64,000 nt of DNA from contig NZ_JASNRD010000003.1 in the NCBI RefSeq assembly GCF_030412015.1, forward strand, positions 62,001 through 126,000, in the 5' to 3' direction. The stretch is from Massilia sp. YIM B02763. GTDB taxonomy: Bacteria; Pseudomonadota; Gammaproteobacteria; Burkholderiales; Burkholderiaceae_D. The translations under genes were made by a program, and so were the position numbers. The stretch's first letter is position 1; each line of letters starts with the position of its first letter. Below, in pieces: positions 36,234 to 45,615 of this stretch. Below the pieces are notes generated by a model, which was not told the origin of the DNA, did not search any database, and was given only the letters and a program-made list of their open reading frames with translations.

Positions 36234-36907
36234 TGAAAATGTTTTTTAACATTCGCAATTGGGCCCCTGCCTTCGCAGGGGCGACGTTGATTCTCGTGAC
36301 CGGGTGCGCTTCGACCCCGACCTCGATCGTGAAACAGCCGACTTCCGTCCGCCCGATGCTGGCCGACACCGGCACGCCGACGGAAGGCGCGATCTTCAAC
36401 GTCAACACCTACCGTCCGATGTTCGAAGACCGCCGCGCGCGCCACATCGGCGACGTCCTGACCGTGAGCATCGTCGAGAAGACCTCGGCCAACAAGAGCG
36501 GCGCCAGCAGCGGCAACAAGTCGGGCAGCGTCGACATGGGCATCCCGGGGCCGCTGCAGGGCAGGCTGGGCGCCAATATCGGCACCAGCTCGGGCACCAA
36601 GTACGCCGACGGCGACACCCAGAGCGCGTCGAACGCCTTCACCGGCACGATCGGCGTGACCGTCTCCGAGGTGCTGCCGAACGGTAACCTGATCGTGGTC
36701 GGCGAAAAGCAGATCGCCATGAACAAGGGCGTCGAGTTCATCCGCTTCTCGGGCATGGTCAATCCGGACACCATCCAGGCCGGCAACATCGTGTCCTCCA
36801 CGCTGGTGGCCGATGCCCGCGTCGAGTACCGCACCAACAGCCAGATCGACCGCGCCGAGATGACCTCGATGATGTCGCGTTTCTTCCAATCCTTGCTGCC
36901 GTTCTGA
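36233..36907 (+). CDS. flgH: Flagellar L-ring lipoprotein FlgH
   Basis: Outer-membrane L-ring subunit, 224 aa. Lipobox LVTG-C25. The mature part is typical (FEDRRARHIGDVLTVSIVEKTSANKSG..., NGNLIVVGEKQIAMN, NPDTIQAGNIVSSTLVADARVEY). Residues 10-18 of the signal peptide, WAPAFAGAT, are encoded by the hairpin half of the MITE-like repeat at 36261-36286, so part of the export signal derives from a repeat. Start ATG overlaps the flgG stop; no separate Shine-Dalgarno, so coupled translation is likely. Confidence 0.96.
   Translation: MKMFFNIRNWAPAFAGATLILVTGCASTPTSIVKQPTSVRPMLADTGTPTEGAIFNVNTYRPMFEDRRARHIGDVLTVSIVEKTSANKSGASSGNKSGSVDMGIPGPLQGRLGANIGTSSGTKYADGDTQSASNAFTGTIGVTVSEVLPNGNLIVVGEKQIAMNKGVEFIRFSGMVNPDTIQAGNIVSSTLVADARVEYRTNSQIDRAEMTSMMSRFFQSLLPF
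36261..36286. repeat. MITE-like repeat, isolated hairpin inside flgH
   Basis: CCCCTGC (36264-36270), CTTC, GCAGGGG (36275-36281), then CGACG, the same unit as the ends of the three full repeat copies. Here it is in frame in the flgH signal-peptide codons. Confidence 0.8.
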
Positions 36908-36920
36908 TTCTTTGAAGACC

Positions 36921-38033
36921 ATGCGCCTGAACCTGAAACTGATCGCCCTCTGTGCAGCCCTGCTGGGCCCGGTCGTCGCCATGCCGGCCCACGCCGAACG
37001 CATCAAGGACCTCGCCAGCATCGGCGGCGTGCGCCAGAACCAATTGTCCGGCTACGGCATCGTCGTGGGCCTGGACGGCACCGGCGACCAGACCACGCAG
37101 ACCCCGTTCACCGTGCAGTCGATCATGGCGATGCTGCAGCAGAAGGGCATCAGCCTGCCGGCCGGCACCCAGCTGCAACTGAAGAACGTCGCGGCCGTCA
37201 TGGTCACGACCTCGCTGCCGGCGTTCGCCCAGCCGGGCCAGACCATCGACGTGACCGTGTCCTCGATGGGTAATGCGAAGAGCCTGCGCGGCGGCACGCT
37301 GCTGATGACCCCGCTGCAGGGCGCGGACGGCCAGGTGTACGCCATGGCCCAGGGCAACGTGCTGGTCGGCGGCGCCGGCGCCCAGGCGGGCGGCGCATCG
37401 GTCCAGGTGAACCAGTTGGCCGTGGGCCGCATCTCGGCCGGCGCCACCGTCGAGCGCGCCGTCGCGTCGAACCTGGGCGCCGACAACCAGGTCAAGCTGG
37501 AACTGAACGCGACCGACTTCTCCACCGCCAGCCGTGTCGTGGAAGTCATCAACGACAAGTTCGGCCCCGGCATCGCCACCGCACTGGATGGCCGCGTGAT
37601 CCGCGTGCGCGTGCCCTCGTCGAGCGACCAGCGCGTGGCCTTCCTGGGCACGCTGGAAAACATGGACGTGCGTCCGTCCGAGGCGGCAGCCAAGATCATC
37701 TTGAACGCGCGCACCGGTTCGGTCGTGATGAACCGCGCCGTGACGCTGGAGCAGTGCGCGATCTCGCACGGCAACCTGTCGGTCAGCATCGGCAACGACA
37801 CGCAGGTGAGCCAGCCGCCGGCCGGCTCGCGCGGCGCCACCGTCGTCACCCAGAACCCGTCCGTGTCGATCAAGAAGGATGCGGGCAAGGTGATCGCGCT
37901 GAACAACGGCGCCTCGCTGGCCGAGGTGGTCAAGGCGATGAACGCCATCGGCGCCACCCCGCAAGACCTGCTGGCGATCCTGCAGGCACTGAAGGCCGCC
38001 GGTTCGCTGCGCGCGGAACTCGAGATCATCTAA
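36921..38033 (+). CDS. flgI: Flagellar P-ring protein FlgI
   Basis: Periplasmic P-ring subunit, 370 aa. Signal peptide MRLNLKLIALCAALLGPVVAMPAHA, then ERIKDLASIGGVRQNQLSGYGIVVGLDGTGDQT, the FlgI signature. ATG 36921 preferred to an in-frame TTG three codons upstream. C-terminal VKAMNAIGATPQDLLAILQALKAAGSLRAELEII is conserved. 13 bp after flgH. Confidence 0.98.
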   Translation: MRLNLKLIALCAALLGPVVAMPAHAERIKDLASIGGVRQNQLSGYGIVVGLDGTGDQTTQTPFTVQSIMAMLQQKGISLPAGTQLQLKNVAAVMVTTSLPAFAQPGQTIDVTVSSMGNAKSLRGGTLLMTPLQGADGQVYAMAQGNVLVGGAGAQAGGASVQVNQLAVGRISAGATVERAVASNLGADNQVKLELNATDFSTASRVVEVINDKFGPGIATALDGRVIRVRVPSSSDQRVAFLGTLENMDVRPSEAAAKIILNARTGSVVMNRAVTLEQCAISHGNLSVSIGNDTQVSQPPAGSRGATVVTQNPSVSIKKDAGKVIALNNGASLAEVVKAMNAIGATPQDLLAILQALKAAGSLRAELEII

Positions 38034-38058
38034 CCGACCCCAGCAAAGAAGGAATACC

Positions 38059-39030
38059 ATGCTCGGCTCCACTCCCGACCTGTCCGGCAAGTTCGCGCTC
38101 GACACCAATGCCCTCGGCGACCTCAAGCGCGGCGCCAAGAGCGGCTCGTCCGACGCCCTGAAGGGCGCGGCGACGCAGTTCGAATCCATGTTCATCAACA
38201 TGATGATGAAGAGCATGCGCGACGCGACGCCCAAGGACGGTCCCATGGACAGCCAGGAGACCCGCACCTTCACCACGATGCTGGACCAGCAGATGAGCCA
38301 GAAGCTGGCCAAGCGCGGCATCGGCCTGGCCGACGTGCTGGTGCGCCAGCTGGGCGCCCAGGAGCAGGGCAAGGCGGCGATGGCGCAGATGGACAAGCAG
38401 GCGCTGTCGATCGGCGCCGACGCGAGCTCCGGCGCCACCGGCACCAGCCAGGCGCTGCAGGATGCGTCGCGCATGCTGCGCTCGTCCGACACGATGTCGA
38501 CCGACCGCCCCGCGGCCTCGGCGGCGTCCGGCATTACCGGCAGCGCGCGCGGCACCAACAACGAGAACAAGCCGGCCCACGTGCGCGCCTTCCAGGAAAA
38601 GCTGGCCGACGCCGCCGAGGAAGCCGAACAGGCGACCGGCGTGCCGGCCAAGTTCATGCTGGGCCAGGCCGCGCTGGAAACGGGCTGGGGCAAGCGCATG
38701 ATCCGCAACGCCGACGGTAGCTCGAGCAACAACCTGTTCGGCATCAAGGCAGGCGGGGACTGGAAGGGCAAGGTCGCCACCGCCGTGACCACCGAGTACG
38801 TGAACGGCCATCCGCACCGCAAGGTCGAGAAGTTCCGCGCCTACGACAGCCATGCGGACGCGTTCAAGGATTACGCCCGCATGATCGGCAATAACCCGCG
38901 CTACGAGAAAGTGCTGCAGCACGGCGGCGACGCCTCGACCTTCGCCCACGGCCTGCAGCGCGCCGGCTACGCGACCGACCCGCAGTACGCCGCCAAGCTG
39001 TCGCGCATCATCAAGCATTCGCTGGCTTGA
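38059..39030 (+). CDS. flgJ: FlgJ, rod cap and peptidoglycan hydrolase
   Basis: Two-domain protein, 323 aa: the N-terminal rod-capping domain (about 1-100, ALKGAATQFESMFINMMMKSMRDAT) and a C-terminal GH73 glucosaminidase domain (about 165-323, GVPAKFMLGQAALETGWGKRMI..NLFGIKAGGDWKG). Catalytic glutamate E207 in ALETGWG. The linker at 120-165 is Ser/Ala-rich. It cuts a local hole in the wall for the rod. Confidence 0.97.
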   Translation: MLGSTPDLSGKFALDTNALGDLKRGAKSGSSDALKGAATQFESMFINMMMKSMRDATPKDGPMDSQETRTFTTMLDQQMSQKLAKRGIGLADVLVRQLGAQEQGKAAMAQMDKQALSIGADASSGATGTSQALQDASRMLRSSDTMSTDRPAASAASGITGSARGTNNENKPAHVRAFQEKLADAAEEAEQATGVPAKFMLGQAALETGWGKRMIRNADGSSSNNLFGIKAGGDWKGKVATAVTTEYVNGHPHRKVEKFRAYDSHADAFKDYARMIGNNPRYEKVLQHGGDASTFAHGLQRAGYATDPQYAAKLSRIIKHSLA

Positions 39031-39128
39031 CCGTGATGGCAAATACGGCAACATTGCGTGGACGCTGAAAAAAACAATAAAGTTCCGGCGAAATTTGCCG
39101 TCAATGACACAACACACAGGTAAACACT

Positions 39129-41090
39129 ATGTCCCTCCTCAGCATCGGCAAATCCGGCCTGTTCGCGGCCCAGGCGGCCCTCTCGACCACGGGCCACAAC
39201 ATCACCAACGCCAACGTGGCCGGCTACAGCCGCCAGGCGGTGGTGCAGGCGACGACGACGGCGATGCAGACGAGCGGCGGCTTCATCGGCACCGGCACCC
39301 AGATCGCCCAGGTCAAGCGCTATTCGGACGAGTTCCTGAACGCCCAGGTGCGCACGGCCCAGGCCCAGACCAGCGGCCTGGAAGCGTACGAAGCCCAGAT
39401 CAACCAGATCGACAACCTGCTGGCCGACAGCACCTCGGGCCTGTCGCCGGCGCTGCAGGATTTCTTCGCCTCGGTGCAGAACCTGACGGGCGACCGCGCC
39501 GGCGTGCCTTCGCGTGGCTCGCTGCTGACGTCGGCCGAGACGCTGACGGCGCGCTTCCAGTCCATGGACAAGCGCCTGGGCGAGATCCGCGAGGGCGTCA
39601 ATACCCAGCTGACGGCCAGCGTCGAGACGATCAACGTCTACGCCAACCAGATCGCCAAGCTGAACGACCAGATCGGCAAGCTGTCCGCGGGCAGCGACCT
39701 GGACGTGCCGAACGACCTGCTGGACCAGCGCGACCAGCTGATCATGGAATTGAACAAGCAGGTCAAGGCCACCGTGGTTCCGGGCGACAACAACAGCCTG
39801 ACCGTCTCGATCGGCAACGGCCAGCCGCTGGTCGTGGGCACCACGGCCTACCAGCTGGCGGCGATGCAGTCGCCGACCGACCAGACCCGCATCACGGTCG
39901 GCTACATCAACGGCGCCAAGACCACGCCGCTGCCGGAGAGCACGCTGACCGGCGGCGCCCTCGGCTCGGTACTGGAATTCCGCACCAAGTCGCTCGACCT
40001 GGCGCAGAATTCGCTGGGCCGCATCGCCATCGCGATGGCCACCACGATCAACGACCAGCAGCACCTGGGCCTGGATGCCAACGGCAACCCGGGCGCCGAC
40101 TTCTTCACCGTGCCGCCGGCCGAGGTCACCAAGAACGTCAACAACAACATCACGTCGGACACCAAGATCACGGCGACGATCAGCGACGCGACCAAGCTCA
40201 CCACCAGCGACTACAAGGTCGAGTTCGACGGCACCAATTACAACGTCATCCGCCAGTCGGACAACAAGAAGACGGTGATCTCGCCGTTCCCGCAGAATGG
40301 CACGGCGCAGACCATCGACGGGATCGACTTCAAGATCTCGAATACCAAGGTCGCTGCCGGCGACAACTTCCTGGTGCGCCCGACCATCAACGGCGCCTCG
40401 AACATGAAGCTGGCGCTGACCGACCAGTCGCAGATCGCGGCCGCGGCCCCCATCGCCACCAGCATCCCGCTGACCAACAAGGGCACCGGCAAGATCAGCG
40501 AAGGCTCGGTCGACAAGAACTACCTGGCCTCGCCGCTGACGGACGCCACGCCGGTGACGCTGACCTACGACGGCACCAGCGGCAACCTGACGGGTTTCCC
40601 GACCGGCCAGACCGTCACCATGACGTGGAACGGCGAGTCCAAGACCTACGATCCTGGCGAAACGGTGCCGTTCAAGGACGGCGCCAGCTACAGCTTCGGC
40701 GGCATGACGGTCGGCATGACGGGCAAGCCGGCCAACGGCGACACCTTCAAGATCGCCCACAATACGGGCTCGGGCGACACCCGCAATGCCAGCCTGATCG
40801 GCGACCTGCAGTCGAAGAACATCCTGGACAACGGCAAGGCCACCTACCAGTCCGCCTACGCCAACATGGTCAGCACGATCGGCAACAAGGCACGCGAGGT
40901 ACAGGTCAACGCCGAGGCCGCGAATGCCCAGCTGCAAGCGGCCCAGACCGCCGCCAACAACGTTTCCGGCGTCAACCTGGACGAGGAAGCGGCCAACCTG
41001 CTCAAGTACCAGCAGGCCTACCAGGCCTCGGGCAAGGTGATGCAGATCGCCGACACCATCTTCGACACGCTGCTGTCGATCGGCCATTGA
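39129..41090 (+). CDS. flgK: Hook-filament junction protein FlgK (HAP1)
   Basis: Junction protein, 653 aa. N-terminal MSLLSIGKSGLFAAQAALSTTGHNITNANVAGYSRQ and C-terminal SGVNLDEEAANLLKYQQAYQASGKVMQIADTIFDTLLSI are diagnostic. Residues about 455-560 contain a SFGGM-x6-G-x-PANGDTF module also seen in FlgL here. Upstream 39031-39128 has lower GC (AAAAAAACAATAAAG) and may hold a separate late promoter, though no perfect sigma-28 site was found. Overlapping long frame 39095-41101 is a shadow. Confidence 0.98.
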   Translation: MSLLSIGKSGLFAAQAALSTTGHNITNANVAGYSRQAVVQATTTAMQTSGGFIGTGTQIAQVKRYSDEFLNAQVRTAQAQTSGLEAYEAQINQIDNLLADSTSGLSPALQDFFASVQNLTGDRAGVPSRGSLLTSAETLTARFQSMDKRLGEIREGVNTQLTASVETINVYANQIAKLNDQIGKLSAGSDLDVPNDLLDQRDQLIMELNKQVKATVVPGDNNSLTVSIGNGQPLVVGTTAYQLAAMQSPTDQTRITVGYINGAKTTPLPESTLTGGALGSVLEFRTKSLDLAQNSLGRIAIAMATTINDQQHLGLDANGNPGADFFTVPPAEVTKNVNNNITSDTKITATISDATKLTTSDYKVEFDGTNYNVIRQSDNKKTVISPFPQNGTAQTIDGIDFKISNTKVAAGDNFLVRPTINGASNMKLALTDQSQIAAAAPIATSIPLTNKGTGKISEGSVDKNYLASPLTDATPVTLTYDGTSGNLTGFPTGQTVTMTWNGESKTYDPGETVPFKDGASYSFGGMTVGMTGKPANGDTFKIAHNTGSGDTRNASLIGDLQSKNILDNGKATYQSAYANMVSTIGNKAREVQVNAEAANAQLQAAQTAANNVSGVNLDEEAANLLKYQQAYQASGKVMQIADTIFDTLLSIGH

Positions 41091-41119
41091 TCGCCGCCTG
41101 ACCACAAGGAAACCGCACC

Positions 41120-42349
41120 ATGACCCTGCGCCTCAGTACCGCTTCCATCTACGCCACCGGCACTAGCCAGATCAACACACTGCAGAGCCAGATCGCCAAG
41201 ACCCAGATGCAGCTGTCGACCAACAAGCGCGTCCTGACGGCGGCGGACGATCCGATCGCCTCCGCGCGCGCCCTCGAGGTCACGCAGTCGCAGTCGATGA
41301 ACACCCAGTTCGGCACCAACCGCAGCGCCGCGCGCGCCTCGCTGTCGCTGGTGGACAAGACGCTGCAGGACGTGTCGGCCCAGATGACGGACATCCAGTC
41401 GCTGATCGTCACGGCCGGCAACGGCGGCTACACGCAGAGCGACCGCGAAGCGCTGGCCACGGAGCTGGAAGGGCGCCTGAAGGACATGCTGGGCCTGGCC
41501 AACACGGCCGACGGCACGGGCGGCTACCTGTTCTCCGGCTACAAGTCGACCACGCAGCCGTTCACCCAGACCACGACGGGCGCCACCTACCAGGGCGACC
41601 AGGGCCAGCGCAGCCTGCAGGTGGGCTCGACCCGCAAGATGCCGATCAGCGAGAGCGGCAGCGCGATCTTCGAGACCATCAAGACGGGCAACGGCAAGTT
41701 CCAGGCGCTGCAGGGCGATGCCAATACGGGCTCGGGCATCGTCTCGCCGGGCTCGGTGGTCGACAGTGGGAGTTACAAGGGCGACAGTTTCGCGATCAAT
41801 TTCACCAAAGTAGGCGACCCCGCTGTGACAACCTATACCGTCGTCAAAACGAGTAAGAACCCGGTGGAAAACGTGCTGGAAGACCAGCCCTACACGGCCG
41901 GCGCCAGCATTACGTTCGGCGGCATGTCGCTCGACATCAAGGGCGAGCCGGCCGACGGCGACACCTTCTCCGTCAAGCCGAGCGAGAACCAGTCGGTGTT
42001 CACCACGATCACCGACCTGATCCAGACGCTGCGCATGCCGGCCGATGGCTCGACCGGCAAGGCCGAGCTGGCGAACCGCCTGGCGGAAGCGGGCTCGAAC
42101 ATGAAGAACGCGCTGGACAACGTGCTGACCGTGCAGGCCTCGGTGGGCGCGCGCGAGAAGGAACTCGACTACCTCGACAGCACGGGCGACGACCTCAACA
42201 TCCAGTACCAGAGCACGCTGGAAGACCTGACGGGCCTGGACATGGTGAAGGCCATCTCGCTGTTCTCGCAGCAGCAGACCACGCTGCAGGCGGCGCAGGT
42301 GTCGTTCAAGACGATGTCGGGGCTGTCGCTGTTCAACTACATCTCGTAA
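41120..42349 (+). CDS. flgL: Hook-filament junction protein FlgL (HAP3)
   Basis: Second junction protein, 409 aa. N-terminal RLSTASIYATGTSQINTLQSQIAKTQMQLSTNKRVLTAADDPIASARAL and C-terminal SLFSQQQTTLQAAQVSFKTMSGLSLFNYIS fit FlgL. Carries an ITFGGMSLDIKGEPADGDTFSV module like that in FlgK. Codons 41765-41880 use A/T-ending codons (AGT, AAA, ACA, GTA) much more than the flanks, suggesting a replaced segment. Last gene of the flg operon, followed by a palindromic repeat. Confidence 0.97.
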   Translation: MTLRLSTASIYATGTSQINTLQSQIAKTQMQLSTNKRVLTAADDPIASARALEVTQSQSMNTQFGTNRSAARASLSLVDKTLQDVSAQMTDIQSLIVTAGNGGYTQSDREALATELEGRLKDMLGLANTADGTGGYLFSGYKSTTQPFTQTTTGATYQGDQGQRSLQVGSTRKMPISESGSAIFETIKTGNGKFQALQGDANTGSGIVSPGSVVDSGSYKGDSFAINFTKVGDPAVTTYTVVKTSKNPVENVLEDQPYTAGASITFGGMSLDIKGEPADGDTFSVKPSENQSVFTTITDLIQTLRMPADGSTGKAELANRLAEAGSNMKNALDNVLTVQASVGAREKELDYLDSTGDDLNIQYQSTLEDLTGLDMVKAISLFSQQQTTLQAAQVSFKTMSGLSLFNYIS

Positions 42350-42366
42350 TTTTCTACCCTAAAACT

Positions 42367-42476
42367 CCGTCGTCCCCGCGTAGGCGGGGACCCATGCTGA
42401 ACCAAGCGAAGCCGGTGGCATCGAGCCATCGAATTCTGAAGCTCGGTATGGGTCCCTGCCTGCGCAGGGACGACGG
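42367..42476. repeat. MITE-like palindromic repeat, copy 2 (flgL-fliR gap)
   Basis: About 110 bp, CCGTCGTCCCCGC-GTAG-GCGGGGA at the left, GTCCCTGC-CTGC-GCAGGGACGACGG at the right, with the shared core CCATGCTGAAC and CGAATTCTGAAGCTCGGTATGGG. Lies between converging flgL and fliR and may terminate both. Confidence 0.88.
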
Positions 42477-42500
42477 TTTTTCGTTAGCGATGAAACGCGT

Positions 42501-43340
42501 TCAGCGGTTTGCCGGCGCAGGCACCGGAGCGGGTGGCGTAGCGGCCTGGTTCTGCTTTTCCCCACCCGTCCGCGGAATCCTTCTCCCCGCCTCGATCCCC
42601 TGGTTGAACAGGTTCTGCAGCGGCGTGTTCAGGTAGGGCAGGGTAATGCTGATCACCAGGAAGCCCGCGCCCAGCGTGATCGGGAAGCCGATGCCGAACA
42701 GGTTCAGCTGCGGTGCGGCGCGGGTCAGGATCGCCAGGGCGATGTTGGTGACGAGCAGGGTGGCGACGATCGGCATGGCGATCTGCATGCCGGCCGAGAA
42801 GATGCGGCCGCCCCAGCGCGCCATTTCCAGCGGCGCCGCCAGCGACATCGGTGTCGCCGAGATCGGCAGCGTGTAGAAACTCTCGACCAGCGCCTCGATC
42901 ATCACCAGGTGGGCGTTCGTGGCCAGGAAGGCCAGCGTGGCCACCAGCGCCAGGAACTGGCTGATGGCCGAGGTGCGCGCCGAGGTGTTGGGGTCGAAGA
43001 AGCTGGCGAAGGACAGGCCCATCGTCTGGCTGGCCACCTCGCCGGAAAATTCGATGGCGGCGAACACGAGGCGCATGGCGAAGCCCATCGCCGCGCCGAT
43101 CAGGATTTCCTGGATCAGGATCAGCGTGCCGGCCCACGACATCGGGTCCACGTTCGGCACCGGCGGCAGGTTCGGCGCGACGATGCTGGCCAGCAGCGCG
43201 CCCAGCGTGAGCTTGACGGTCTGGGGCACGCCGGTATTGCCGAACACGGGGGCGGCGGCCACCAGCGCGAGGATGCGCGTCAGCGGCCAGATGATGGTGC
43301 CGATCCAGGCGTACAGCTCGGTCGAGGTAAAGGAAATCAC
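42501..43340 (-). CDS. fliR: Flagellar export protein FliR
   Basis: Core export-gate membrane protein, 279 aa with about six hydrophobic segments. LTRILALVAAAPVFGNTGVPQTVKLTLGALLA near the N-terminus is conserved. The C-terminus is Pro/Ala-rich (TPPAPVPAPANR). Last gene of the leftward operon fliLMNOPQR; 7 bp after fliQ. Confidence 0.97.
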   Translation of the reverse strand: MISFTSTELYAWIGTIIWPLTRILALVAAAPVFGNTGVPQTVKLTLGALLASIVAPNLPPVPNVDPMSWAGTLILIQEILIGAAMGFAMRLVFAAIEFSGEVASQTMGLSFASFFDPNTSARTSAISQFLALVATLAFLATNAHLVMIEALVESFYTLPISATPMSLAAPLEMARWGGRIFSAGMQIAMPIVATLLVTNIALAILTRAAPQLNLFGIGFPITLGAGFLVISITLPYLNTPLQNLFNQGIEAGRRIPRTGGEKQNQAATPPAPVPAPANR

Positions 43341-43347
43341 ACGGAAA

Positions 43348-43617
43348 TCACCCGATCATCCCCGGAATGCCCGTGAAGATCGTGCGCATGTAGTCCGTCA
43401 TCACGCCGATCATCCACGGCCCGGCCACGACGAGGGCGACGAAGATGCCGACCAGCTTGGGAATGAAGGACAGCGTCTGTTCGTTGATCTGGGTGGCGGC
43501 CTGGAAGATGCTGACGACCAGGCCGATGATCAGGGCCACCAGCAGCAGCGGGGCCGAGACCATCAGGCATATTTCCATGGCCGTGCGGCCCATCTGGATC
43601 ACGCTTTCCGGGGTCAT
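43348..43617 (-). CDS. fliQ: Flagellar export protein FliQ
   Basis: Export-gate subunit, 89 aa, with two membrane helices (MEICLMVSAPLLLVALIIGLVVSIFQAATQINEQTLSFIPKLVG). Length and motif are normal. 9 bp after fliP. Confidence 0.97.
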   Translation of the reverse strand: MTPESVIQMGRTAMEICLMVSAPLLLVALIIGLVVSIFQAATQINEQTLSFIPKLVGIFVALVVAGPWMIGVMTDYMRTIFTGIPGMIG

Positions 43618-43626
43618 CGCGGCCTC

Positions 43627-44373
43627 CTAGTAGAAGCTCTGGGACAGGGAGCCCAGCAGCAGTTGCCAGCCGTCGACCAGCACGAACAGCATCAGCTTGA
43701 ACGGCAGCGAGATCACGGCCGGCGACATCATCATCATGCCCATCGACATCAGCACCGACGCCACCACCATGTCGATGATGAGGAAGGGGATGAAGATGGC
43801 GAAGCCGATCTGGAATGCCGTCTTCAGCTCGCTCGTGATGAAGGCGGGGATCAGCACGCGCAGCGGCACGTCTTCCGGCCCCTGCAGGGCGGGGGTGCGC
43901 GAGATCTTGACGAACAGGGCGAGGTCGGACTGGCGCGTCTGCTTGAGCATGAAGCCCTTCAGCGGCACGGCGGCCTTGTCCATCGCCTCGCCGAACTGGA
44001 TGCGGTTTTCCTGCAGGGGCACGTAGGCTTCCGTGTAGATGCGGTCGAACGTGGGGCCCATCACGAACAGCGTCAGGAACAGCGACAGGCCGATCATCAC
44101 CTGGTTCGGCGGCGCCGTCTGGGTGCCGAACGCCTGGCGCAGCAGGGACAGCACGATGACGATGCGGGTGAAGCTCGTCATCATCAAGAGGGCGGCCGGG
44201 ATGAAGGTCAGCGCCGTCATGAACAGCAGCGTCTGCACCGGCAGCGAGTAGGTGGTGCCGCCGGGGCCGGCGCTGGTGGTGAAGGCGGGGACGCTCGGCG
44301 CGGCCAGTGCCGCCAGCGGCAGCAGCAGCGTCAGGCCGGCCGCCAGGAGGATTCGTTGTTTGGTGCGTATCAC
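43627..44373 (-). CDS. fliP: Flagellar export protein FliP
   Basis: Export-gate subunit, 248 aa, with a cleavable signal peptide ([18 protein letters not shown]). [33 protein letters not shown] and [23 protein letters not shown] C-terminal helices (here [22 protein letters not shown]) are the FliP signatures. 20 bp after fliO. Confidence 0.98.
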   Translation of the reverse strand: MIRTKQRILLAAGLTLLLPLAALAAPSVPAFTTSAGPGGTTYSLPVQTLLFMTALTFIPAALLMMTSFTRIVIVLSLLRQAFGTQTAPPNQVMIGLSLFLTLFVMGPTFDRIYTEAYVPLQENRIQFGEAMDKAAVPLKGFMLKQTRQSDLALFVKISRTPALQGPEDVPLRVLIPAFITSELKTAFQIGFAIFIPFLIIDMVVASVLMSMGMMMMSPAVISLPFKLMLFVLVDGWQLLLGSLSQSFY

Positions 44374-44393
44374 TTGCGTATGACTTCCGCGTA

Positions 44394-45188
44394 TTACTTC
44401 CGTTTATCGAGCGTCTGTTTCAGCCAGTCCGCGAAGTTGCCCGCGGCCGGCGCGTGGGGAGCCAGTGTAGCGCCTTCGCTGGCGCCCGGGTGCATGCCGG
44501 CACTTTCCTGGCGTGGCATGGTCGCCAGCGCGTTCACGCGGCCGGGCGAGGCGCCCACCACGATCCACTGGTCGCCCACCTCGACCACCAGCAAGCGCTC
44601 GCGCCCGCCCAGGTTCAGCGAGCCGACGATGCGCAGGTTGGCCGTGCCGCCGCCGACCTTGGGGCCATAGCGTTTCAGGAACCAGGCCAGGCCCGCGAGC
44701 AGGGCCAGCACGGCGACCAGCGCGAACAGCGTCTGCAGCAGGCTGCCCGTGGCCGAGCCGGACGGCATCGCCACCGGGGCCGTGGCGGGCGCCACCGGCG
44801 CCGTCGCGGCAGGCTGGGCCGGCGTGGTCGGCAGTGTCGCGTTGGCGTTCGTGCCCGCGCCCCCGTTGGCGGTGTCCGCGTTGGCGTTCGGATCCGTGCC
44901 CGCGGCGCTGCCCGTGCCGGGCTCGCCCACCGTGGTGCCGGCCGTGATGCCGGACGCGGCATCGGGCGCGGCGGCGCGCGGCGTGGTGGCCGCAGGCTGT
45001 TGCGGCGGGGCGACAGGGGCCGTGTTTTTATCGGGCGCCGGAACGACAGATGCCGGCTTGGTGCCGGCATCGTCGTTGCGCGCTTGCGTTGTTGGTCCGG
45101 CGGGCGGTGTCGCGCCTCCCTGCTGGGCCGCCGAAGCGGCCAGCGGGAAGGCGATGCCCATGGCCAGGATGGTCAGCAGGCGCCTCAT
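44394..45188 (-). CDS. fliO: Flagellar export assembly protein FliO
   Basis: Helps assemble the FliP ring. 264 aa, longer than usual: signal peptide ([20 protein letters not shown]), then a low-complexity Ala/Pro/Thr-rich periplasmic stretch to about 145, one membrane segment ([22 protein letters not shown]), and the conserved cytoplasmic domain ([37 protein letters not shown]). Start overlaps the fliN stop (ATGA). The longer open frame upstream is a shadow of fliN. Confidence 0.95.
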   Translation of the reverse strand: MRRLLTILAMGIAFPLAASAAQQGGATPPAGPTTQARNDDAGTKPASVVPAPDKNTAPVAPPQQPAATTPRAAAPDAASGITAGTTVGEPGTGSAAGTDPNANADTANGGAGTNANATLPTTPAQPAATAPVAPATAPVAMPSGSATGSLLQTLFALVAVLALLAGLAWFLKRYGPKVGGGTANLRIVGSLNLGGRERLLVVEVGDQWIVVGASPGRVNALATMPRQESAGMHPGASEGATLAPHAPAAGNFADWLKQTLDKRK

Positions 45189-45613
45189 TTGTTGAGTTTG
45201 CGGATGCGCTCCGACGGCGTGATGATGTCGGTGAGGCGGATACCGAACTTGTCGTTCACCACGACCACCTCGCCCTGGGCGATCAGGCAGCCGTTGACGA
45301 GCACGTCCATCGGTTCGCCCGCCAGGCCGTCCAGCTCGACCACGGAACCCTGCGCCAGTTGCAGCAGGTTCTTGATGGCGATCTTGGTGCGCCCCAGTTC
45401 CACGGTCAGCTGGACCGGGATGTCGAGGATGAAGTCGATGTCGTTCGGGGTGTCCGGACGCGGGCCCTTGTTCGAGAAATCCTTGAACACGGCGGCCGTG
45501 GCGGCCTGCTGCTGGTTGGCCAGCGCGGCCGCTTCGGCGGCGGCCTGTTCCGCGATGGCGGCGCCCCACATGTCGTCGTCGAGGTTTTCCTGGTCGTCTT
45601 GGGTATCAGACAT
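45185..45613 (-). CDS. fliN: Flagellar motor switch protein FliN
   Basis: C-ring component, 142 aa. The SpoA domain is clear: FILDIPVQLTVELGRTKIAIKNLLQLAQGSVVELDGLAGEPMDVLVNGCLIAQGEVVVVNDKFGIRLTDI (shortened: DIPVxLxVELGRT, GxVVELD, NGxLIAxGEVVVVNDKFGIR). The acidic N-terminus is normal. 2 bp after fliM. Confidence 0.98.
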   Translation of the reverse strand: MSDTQDDQENLDDDMWGAAIAEQAAAEAAALANQQQAATAAVFKDFSNKGPRPDTPNDIDFILDIPVQLTVELGRTKIAIKNLLQLAQGSVVELDGLAGEPMDVLVNGCLIAQGEVVVVNDKFGIRLTDIITPSERIRKLNK

Positions 45614-45615
45614 GA

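Noticed and set aside
39095..41101. Long plus-strand frame over flgK
   Set aside because: Out of frame with FlgK by one base; lacks any domain, while the 39129 frame has full FlgK ends.
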